Assembly (NCBI GenBank): GCA_028751875.1 | Contig: CM054145.1 | Location: 3,082,879 to 3,146,878 of the forward strand | Source: Rapana venosa | Taxonomy: Eukaryota > Mollusca > Gastropoda > Neogastropoda > Muricidae | Length of the DNA stretch: 64,000 nt | Reading direction: 5' to 3' | Shown: positions 56,505 through 64,000 of the stretch, in pieces | How the letters are laid out: every line of letters starts with the position of its first letter | How positions within the stretch are numbered: the first letter of the stretch is position 1 | The notes under the pieces: generated by a model | What the model saw: only the letters and a program-made list of their open reading frames with translations | What the model was told of the DNA's origin: nothing | Database searches by the model: none | Program-made: the position numbers and the translations under genes

Positions 56505-58770
56505 TGTGTCATTCCCATACTAAAAGAAGGAAAATTAAAAAGTGATACAAAAAGTTATAGACATGTGGCACTTACATCACATACAGGAAAACTCATGGAA
56601 AACATTATTTTAAACAGCCTAGTGCATCATTGTGATAAAAATAAAATCCTCCCAGTAAATAAAGCAGAATTTCGAAAAGGAAGATCGACTATAGACCATT
56701 TAGTAAAGCTGACAACCCAAATAAAACATCAGTTTGCTCGCAGAAAAAACCACACTTGCCACATTCTTCGATATAAACAAAGCTTATGGCCAGGTTTGGC
56801 AAGCTAGACTTTTGTACAAACTAAAATGTATTGGATTGTCAGGTTCTATCTACTCCTACCTTAAACACTTTCTTGAAAGAAGAAGCATTCAGGCAAAAGT
56901 TGGAAATACTTATTCCTCGCGTAGATTTACACAAGTGGATATTCCACAAGGTTCTGTAATTGCACCCTATCTATTTAATATTTTAATTTATGATCTCCCC
57001 AAGTCTGTATCTGGTAATGTTGTTCTTGTCCAATATGCTGATGACCTTTGCATGTGGAAAACTGTAACAATGAAAAAAGTAACTCCAAAACGACAGCTGA
57101 ACTATGTTGAAAAATTTTACCAGCTTGAGCTGGATTAAATTGATAAGTATATGGTAGAAAATGGACTACGTCTTTCCACAGAAAAGACACAGATTTGTGC
57201 TTTTTAACATTGGTGCTGATCCTCCTAAACTTCCTATCTTTAAGATTGGCGATAAAGTTCTAGATTACAAGCCTATGGTAAAATTTCTAGGTATCATACT
57301 TCGAAATTAACATGGCATTGTCACATTGAATATGCTTTGAACAAAGCCAGAAGACTGAATATTTTAAAAGCAATCAGCAAACAAATATGGGCGCACAATA
57401 CATTAGTACTAAAACATTTAACATTATCTATGGTTCATTCCAAACTAACATATGGTCAAGAATTGTTCTTTTGTGCCCCAAAGTATCAATTAAACAAAAT
57501 TCAAAGTTTGGATTGTAAAGCTTTCCGGATTGCTTTGGGAGTTCCATTTCATGCATCTTCTTTAGGAACATACAGAGAAATAGGAGTATTACCTTTAGAT
57601 GACTATCCTAACCTACATGTTTCCAAGTATATTTTGAGAAGTTCAACTATTGAAAACAACATTGCATCGGAAATTTCAATTACATCTGACTTAGATTTTC
57701 CCAACAGAGCTAAAAATATCTCTTCTCTTGTTGCAATTGGCACATAATACTGCTGATCTTCTCAAAGAGTCAAATATTAATCCTACAGAATGACAAAAAT
57801 CCACACCTCTTCTAAGTTTTAACACCTTGTCCAAAATGGCAACTTCAGAAAGCAAATTTTGATATCAATTATTTATCTTTTTAAAAAAGAAGACAATGGG
57901 CTTATTCTTGGCTCTTACGTAAAGGTGCACCTCGAAAATACATACCCTTCTCATATTAAAATATACTCTGATCTATCCCTTCTTCAAAATAAGGAAGCAG
58001 GGGCAGCATTCATAATTCCAGCTTTAATTTAAAGATTGAAAAGTCCTATTATATTGGCAAAAATCATTCCATTGTTACTGCTAAACTTACAGATATTTTA
58101 ATGTCTTTGTACTTCCTGCTCGATTTTCCTATACCGTTTTGCAGATTGGTTTCTGTGTTGACTCTAAATCTGTATTACAGTCTCTTGGTAACTCTGAATC
58201 GATTGCTACGCAGGATCTTATGACTGAAAATTAGTAATTTGGTACACTTCTAATTCTGAGAGGTTCAAATTTTACTTTCTGCTGGGTTCCATCTCACTGT
58301 GGTATTTATTTTAACGAGAAAGTTGATAAAGCAGCTTAAAAAAAAGCAGCAAATCACTCTAGTTGTTCAACTGTCTTACAGGTTGCTGTTTCTCTACATG
58401 AGGGTTATGCTTTGCTTCAAAATATTTGCTGGAAACATGTGAAAAAGAAACAGGAAGAGGCTGGCTATCCCCAGCACAATTGTTCACTTCTGGATATTGA
58501 GAATATTCTTTGTGCTCAGTATGGCTTTCAGAAATCTTGTACTAGAAAAATTGTTTCTCTGATTCATGGACTGAAATTAAATGCCTTTTCGAGCAAACTT
58601 TTCCAAAAATATACAATGTATATGGGATGAAAAACTTTCAAATACTCATGTCTTGTACCAATGTAAGGGCTTAAAAAAGTTCCTACCTGCCTTTCAAAAC
58701 AAATCTCTGAACGAGGTTCTAACCAATCCAAACTGATTATGCGAGAAAGCACTGTTGCTGAAGCTGTCTC
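56505..58770 (+). pseudogene. Degenerate LINE with RT and RNase H (I/jockey-like)
   Basis: 5'-truncated next to a CA run. RT blocks: SYRHVALTSHTGKLMENII (56550-56605), FRKGRSTIDHLVKL (56671-56712), FFDINKAYGQVW with the first catalytic Asp (56764-56800), DIPQGSVIAPYLFNI (56938-56985) and VQYADDLCMW with the Asp pair (57028-57057). NGLRLSTEKTQI follows. The downstream frame 57337-57747 holds the RT thumb/linker. RNase H remnants are IKIYSDLSLLQNKEAGAAF (57956-58012) and WVPSHCGIYFNEKVDKAA (58283-58336). Frameshifts and stops separate these pieces. An RNase H after RT points to an I-group LINE; Nimbus-like elements are known from snails. It is an old, dead copy. Confidence 0.88.
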
Positions 58771-59518
58771 CAATAATTTCTTTTTTGTAAAGTACGACCG
58801 TGAGACTGTAATAGTTTTACTTACCGATTGATTTGCTATTGTACAGGTTCCACTTTTACCATAGTGTTCAATTGTTCTGCGTTTTTGTTCTATTTGCGTT
58901 TCTTCGCCAAGTTTTTGCAACATATTGTTTGGAATCAGAATTTAGACATACACAAAATCTTTAATTACCAACACTTTTCTCTTTGCGTTCAAGCCCTCAT
59001 TTCAACACTTCTACTCCACCTCTCGTCTGATATCACTTTAAGTGAACAGACTAAAATCGAAACACACACACACACACACACACACCACGCACTTCGTCGC
59101 GCACACACACACACACACACACACACCATTCAACAAAGCAGATTTTTAACAGTTTCTTCGGATTCTTCTTTCCATCCAGTCTTTCCTTTCTCCTTTTCCC
59201 TTCCTTTGTTAGTTCGTGGCACCTTTCTTTCTTTCTTTCTTCCTTCATTCCTTCTTACCTTCATTGTTCTTTCCCTCCTGCCGTCTTTCATTCCAATACT
59301 GGAGGACAGTATTCAATCTCCGACATTCTGTCTCTTCTATACTCGGGGCAGGGTGGAGGCTGAAAAAAGAAAGGGGAGAGGTGTGCATGGGTCCAGCTGA
59401 TGGACAGTAGTAGCATCGGCATGACTTCCTTCTGGCCTGGCTACTTCTTTCGTTAATTAAGAGACATCATCTGCGAAGCCGGATTGCGGCTACCCTAAAG
59501 GTGACAAAAGAGTGTGTG

Positions 59519-59572
<54 letters not shown>

Positions 59573-59984
59573 TTGTGGGGTGTGTGTGTGTGTGTGTGTG
59601 GTCGTGTGTGTTGTACTGTTGTTTGTAGTGTATGTACTTTGTTGGAGTGAGAGAGTTGATTTTTTTTGTTTTGTTTTGATTTGTTTATGTGTTGTTGTGG
59701 TGTGTTTAGACACAGCACAGTGCTACGTAATAACTTTGTGAGAGAGATCATATTCTGTTTCTTTTTATGTTCTCTCTTGGTTCCACACACATCACACCAA
59801 CACTTTACTACCACATCTTCTCTCACTATTCTCTCTCTCTGCTCTCGCAGTTTGAGCTGACTTTCTGTTAAGTCTGACTCACATACAAAGACAGGACAAG
59901 ACGACAGACAGACAGACAGAACACACATCACACACACACACACACTTTCTCACATATTGTCTCTCTGTTCTGGGCAAGTTTGAG
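58771..59984. other. Unassigned, with (CA)n and (TG)n microsatellites
   Basis: CA runs at 59061-59127 and a long TG tract at 59515-59607. A TTTGAGCTGA word with similar flanks occurs at 59849 and 59979. No gene is supported. Confidence 0.6.
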
Positions 59985-60600
59985 CTGAGATTTCATGTTA
60001 AAAATGAATAGAATTTAATGACAGGTTACAAGGGAGAATCGACAGATAATCTTCAAAGCAGAAACACTCTTTGAATCGTCTAATTATGGAAGGTTTCGTC
60101 GTTGTCTACATGAAAAAGCCATTGCTGCAAATACTGATTTTGCAAACTACTGTGTAACGTTGGCTCTAAACTATTCAGGTAAAACATGGAGACCAAACTG
60201 GTTCTGCCATGTACAAGTACAACTTCATCCAATTTCATTAAATGTACGTTCTACAGTAACTAAGTAAACTGATTTGTAGGTATCAGTGATATACAGAGCA
60301 AATAGCTTATAAACAATATTCAAAAACTTGGACTCACCTCTTACATCACCAAGCTTAAACCAATAGTAAAGCATCCTTTGCTGATATTTCCACAGGAAAC
60401 TGTCCCAGTTCCCCATAAATCAGTTTATTTGGAGTAGATTTTCCCAGTTTAAGAATTATTTTAAAGAACTTCAGTTGTAATTTAGAAGCTGAATCAGTCA
60501 CTGGTGGTGTCAAGATTTCACACACGTAAAGCAAAACTGGGACTACCACCTTGTTAATTGTTCAGTCTGAATATCAACAAGACGCAATTTAAGCCTTCTA
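59985..60600 (-). pseudogene. LINE polymerase C-terminal fragment
   Basis: Read on the minus strand, two frames piece together the C-terminal region common to many invertebrate LINE polymerases. VPVLLYVCEIL, LKFFKIILKLGKSTPNKLIY and GELGQFPVEI come first (60395-60549), then YYWFKLGD. After frame changes follow LHSSLQNQYLQQWLF and IIRRFKECFCFEDYLSILPC (60018-60090). The canonical pattern is YGCE...KLHL.FCK.IL....TPN...YGELG..P, then a NYR.FK..F.FE.YL..LP block. The RT core and endonuclease are not present. It differs from the RTE-like elements in the window, so it is a separate LINE lineage. Confidence 0.78.
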
Positions 60601-60669
60601 CTTTTTTTAATTAGAGAGAACATGCTACGACATGCTTGATCGTGTATTCTTTAAAAATGTATTTTCATT

Positions 60670-60910
60670 GTATTCTTTTATTTCGAAGATAATGAAGAAA
60701 GCACTCATGTACTTTTTTACATCTAGTCCCCGTGTGTATGCATTTTGTAAATTTTGTCATCCGTTCCCATTGGCACACAACGGCTACTATTTAAAAAAGC
60801 GGAACGGGTTTTAACGTGTGCGCAAGATGTTCTGCGTGCGTTTGCACACGGGACGTCGGTTTATAGTCTCGTCCGAAGGACTGTTGGGGAGAGCGGAGTC
60901 GGCACTGATT
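60670..60910 (-). mobile_element. SINE family 1, abutting an L2 tail
   Basis: On the minus strand it runs from AATCAGTGCCGACTCC through the CCTTCGGACGAGACTATAAA core, the ACGCAGAACATCTTGCGCAC block, CCCGTTCCGCTTTTTTAAAT and ATGGGAACGGATGACAAA to the GCTTTCTTCATTATCTTCGA 3' end. The head is cut exactly where an L2 (ATT)n tail starts, so the L2 copy appears to have inserted in it. Confidence 0.88.
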
Positions 60911-61532
60911 TAATAATAATAATACATGAAATTTATATAGCGCCATATCTTGAAAAAAAACCCAAATCATAGCGCTTTCGTTCATCCCACTCATTCACAT
61001 GCAGCCAGTTACAATCAATAGTTTTTACAAATTCAAATGTATACATTCACACGCACACACATAAAGGTTATACACTTCGGCAGGGTGGTGGGGGTTTGTC
61101 TGTTGAGGGCAGGGACACAAATGAGATGGAAAAGAGAGGAGAATCTTAGGTTTGAAATAAATGAGTCTTGAGGCCGGATTTAAAAGCTTCATAAGAAGGC
61201 TTTTGGCGGAGGGAGAGAGGGAGGTCATTCCAGATCGATGGACCAGAAACAGAGAAAGAGCGACGGCCAACGGTGGATTGGTTGAATCTAGGTGTTCTTA
61301 AGCACAAGGTATCTGCAGCAGAGCGGAGGGAACGAGAAGGAGTGTACAGATGAAGACATTCACAGAGGTAGGAAGGTGCAGTTTTGTGGAGGCATTTGTA
61401 ACAGAGGGTACTGATCTATAGTTTACTCTCTGTGGCACAGGCAGCCAGTGGAGAGATAGCAAGAGAGGAGTAATGTGCTCAGATTTTTTCTTTCTGAGGA
61501 CTAGCCGAGCTGCAGAGTTTTGTATACGTTGA
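60911..61532 (-). mobile_element. L2-like LINE, 3' part
   Basis: Clear copy of 43698-44320, about 85-90% alike by eye, including the (ATT)n end at 60911-60923, AGCGCTATGATTTGGG and GGCGCTATATAAATTTCATG. The C-terminal coding region (61140-61530, minus strand) retains the motif region around SSLWNDLP-type and SIDLEWP sequence. It ends at GTATACGTTGAACCC, a 5' truncation. The right flank is unrelated. Confidence 0.87.
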
Positions 61533-61780
61533 ACCCGAGTTACCAGACCACAAGCTCAATGCGCATCACTCCCCCATGTCTCTGTGTCTGTTTGTTTACT
61601 CGTGGGGATAGCACACTTTATTAATACACAATTCCTTTTTCTCCTCTGGTTGTTGCATGCATGCATGACCTTTCTTCATCACCTCATATAGTAGTTATAT
61701 TCATGCCAGCACACAAGGTCCAGTCACACAAACTGCAAGCTGGCGTTTGATCCAGTAACTTCTGGCTTCTTGGTTTCATT
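61533..61780. other. Unassigned short spacer
   Basis: No gene or element recognised. It could contain the displaced head of one of the neighbouring SINEs, but I see no A or B box. Confidence 0.4.
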
Positions 61781-61948
61781 CGCAGAACACTTTGCGCACC
61801 TGTTCTGCTTTCCCGAAGAGTAGGCCATTGTGTTCCGGTGGGAACGGATGGCAAAATTTACAAAACTGCATACACACGGGGACTTGATGTAAAAACAGCA
61901 CATGAGTGCTCAATCCATTACCCTCGAAATAAAAGAATAAAAATGATA
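61781..61948 (+). mobile_element. SINE family 1, 5'-truncated
   Basis: Begins at CGCAGAACACTTTGCGCACC and continues through CTGCTTTCCCGAAGAGTAGG, GTTCCGGTGGGAACGGATGG and the GCATACACACGGGGACTTGA block. It ends at GCACATGAGTGCTC and TTACCCTCGAAATAAAAGA. It gives the best-preserved 3' half of family 1. Confidence 0.88.
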
Positions 61949-62140
61949 AATATTTTTTGGGGTGCAAGTCGGTGAGCCTAAGTGGCTAAAGACACGGCCT
62001 GACATGGAAACCTCGCTACTGATCTTATCGTGTCAGTGCATGGTGGTGGAGCGAACGGGACTATATTTATCTTGTAAACCCCCATCTCCTCTTACCCTTT
62101 GCAATGGGTACATGCTTACCGAAGAAATCATTTCAATTTG

Positions 62141-62141
<1 letters not shown>
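61949..62141. other. Possible tRNA-like repeat, otherwise unassigned
   Basis: CGGTGAGCCTAAGTGGCTAA at 61970-61990 resembles an A-box region, but no convincing B box follows. It is left unassigned. Confidence 0.25.
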
Positions 62142-62210
<69 letters not shown>

Positions 62211-62259
62211 CTATCTATCTATCTATCTATCTATCTATTTATCTATCTCACTCTCTCTT
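62142..62259. repeat. (TC)n and (ATCT)n microsatellites
   Basis: About 32 TC dinucleotides followed by about nine ATCT tetramers and a short TC end. Confidence 0.95.
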
Positions 62260-64000
62260 TCTCTCAGCCTTAGGTTAATGCAATGTAAACAGAGTGCTGT
62301 ATGCAAAAATATTAAATTGCATCGTGCTCATTCACAGCATACAGTATTTGATGTCATAAAAAGAGAAATGGGGTGATAATCAAAAACACTGGAAGACATC
62401 ATTTCAGAAACAGCCACTTGTCACCTGCAGTATAGATTCATGTCCTTGGAATCAGATTTTTAGGCAGAACACTCCTTCAACTGCCGTCACACACGCATGC
62501 ATGCATGTGCGCACCCATACACCTACACACACACACCAAACATACACACGGTGCCATAACTATATTCAGTAGGCAAAGGTTTCTAGTATTGGTAATCTGT
62601 TTCTGAAATTAACAATAGTTTGTGATGGGTTGTTTCAGCAAAGAAATGTACACCCGCACTTGCTGTTTGTAGTTTGTGTGCTTGTGTGTGTGACATTGTC
62701 TGTTATTCTCTGTTATTATCCACTGTGAGGTCCCGCATGTTCGTCTATGAGCGGTGTTGTTGTTCTGTAACCTTGAGCTATGATCTGTTTGAACTTGCTT
62801 TGGTCTAACTAAAGTCACGCTTTAGTTGTGATTTTGAGGGAAAAAAAAAACAATACCATGCAGTTTATAGAAGCACCAGTTTTGGGTCAGCCAAGGTGTA
62901 TAATTTTGCAAGGTACTTATACAAAAGATTACATGGAGTTTATATTTCATTTTGCTTCATATTCTTTGTTTCCTTCTCTTGAATTGTATTGTGGACGAAG
63001 CCGAGGGATACGATAAAATTATTTCTGAGTTCGAGTGTTCTCTCTCTCTCTCTATCTCTCTCTCTTTCTTCTCTCTCTCTTCCCACCCCCTCTCTCTTTC
63101 TGCACCTCCACCCCTTCTCTCTCATCTCTTTCTTTCGTTCTTGTTGTCCTGTTGATTTTAACAAAACAAAGAAAAACCAAAAAGCTTCAAGTGGACCGCG
63201 ATGTGTGCTTCTGCCTTTTACTTTTTGCCCCTTCAGACGCAAGTCATGGCCGGGGTGTGTTTTTTTTTTATCTAGGACTTAAACATTAAATATTATCTTC
63301 GATTTATGGTGCTGTGCTGGTTTCTGTTCTCTAAGTTGTGGATAAGAGCCTGTGTGTGTGTTGTGTGTGTGTGTGTTGCATGGTAGGTGTGTGTGTGTGG
63401 TGTATGTTGTGTGTGTGAGCTACTATTTTCACCATATGTATGTCCTCTGTGACACTCACCCCTCCCCCACCTGCTCACACGCACACAACATGTTTTGTCT
63501 CGTGTTCCGTGTTTGGTTTAATCAGTTGAGTTTAACATCAGAATTCGGTTGAGAAGCTATCTCCTGTTTTTTCTTTCACCATTGTGTATTTAACATACCC
63601 AGTGCCCTTTATTCGTCAACTCTCTCAAATGCATGACCTCATCACAATATTTTTAACGTGACCAAACTTCATAACTGAATGCGTGGGTTTGTACCAATGG
63701 CGCTTTCGTGTTAAAAGTTGATTTACCAAGGGCCGTTACGATTCAGCAACAGACATTCCAGTGTGGGTTGTTACTTTGCACTGTTGTTGATGGAAGTGTC
63801 TGTTTTCTATTGTACACACTTTCAGTTACACAGATTATATCTGATATATTTATGTCTAAACAAATCACTCAGTGAGCATAGCATGTGCGCGCACTGCGCG
63901 GCGCTCGCGCGTGTCGCACACAACTACACCAGGTCCATGCCATGGGTACTCAAAATCAAGCACTCACATCCGAGGTCACAGGCCTTGGGCCTATAGAAAC
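62260..64000. other. Unassigned single-copy-like sequence
   Basis: Contains a CT-rich stretch (63036-63135), a short TG tract (63352-63415) and GC-alternating sequence near 63885-63917. Frames are below 100 codons and mostly low complexity. No gene is supported. Confidence 0.55.

Noticed and set aside
59051..59400. Frames through CA, TG and CT tracts (also 42002-42432, 8008-8349 and 39067-39288)
   Set aside because: The translation is mostly Thr-His, Cys-Val, Arg-Glu or Leu-Ser repeats from microsatellites.

Overview
This is eukaryotic, intron-scale, repeat-dominated DNA. No complete host protein gene, rRNA, tRNA gene or CRISPR array can be supported. The interspersed elements are RTE-like, L2-like and RNase H-bearing I/jockey-like LINEs plus tRNA-derived SINEs. 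With very abundant (CA)n, (GA)n and (CT)n microsatellites, they fit a marine invertebrate, most likely a gastropod mollusc. That assignment is inference from repeat style, not from a diagnostic gene.

The sequence is three contig pieces separated by two 500-N scaffold gaps (26219-26718 and 45741-46240): A (1-26218), B (26719-45740) and C (46241-64000). Most of A has relatives elsewhere in the window. (i) Bases 1-5872 are an inverted copy of 46241-52197, and C begins inside that copy right at the gap. (ii) 2330-12530 is paralogous, in direct orientation, to 26740-42060. (iii) 14885-19794 is tandemly duplicated at 21258-26218 and cut by the first gap. Copies differ by many single-base indels, so both real segmental duplication and false duplication or misjoining by an assembler must be considered.

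Layout. 1-2400: GC-rich block and (CA)n. 2600-7070: a composite satellite (51-bp array, 21-bp array, purine tracts, 49-bp TTG-rich array). 7071-7342: an L2 tail. 7343-12530: AT-rich anonymous DNA. 12721-14060: a LINE reverse-transcriptase fragment whose own codons have expanded into a roughly 30-copy minisatellite. 14885-26218: two tandem copies of a SINE/RTE-LINE/SINE cassette. 26719-35260: the composite satellite again, holding a complete SINE (30287-30784, 6-bp target-site duplication) and a 5'-truncated RTE-like LINE (32867-34166, 11-bp target-site duplication). 35264-42060: the AT-rich block again, with an internal 1.74-kb tandem duplication. 42700-45236: a 40-bp satellite split by an L2-like LINE. 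45320-45740: a LINE endonuclease fragment. 46241-52197: inverted arm. 52198-64000: mostly unassigned, with SINEs, a degenerate LINE with RT and RNase H (56505-58770), a minus-strand LINE C-terminus (59985-60600) and an L2 tail (60911-61532).

The most informative biology is retroelement biology. The complete SINE ends in about 50 bp that match the 3' tail of the L2-like LINE, a LINE-SINE partnership. Two SINE families with different tRNA-like heads share one central core. A LINE coding segment has given rise to a minisatellite.
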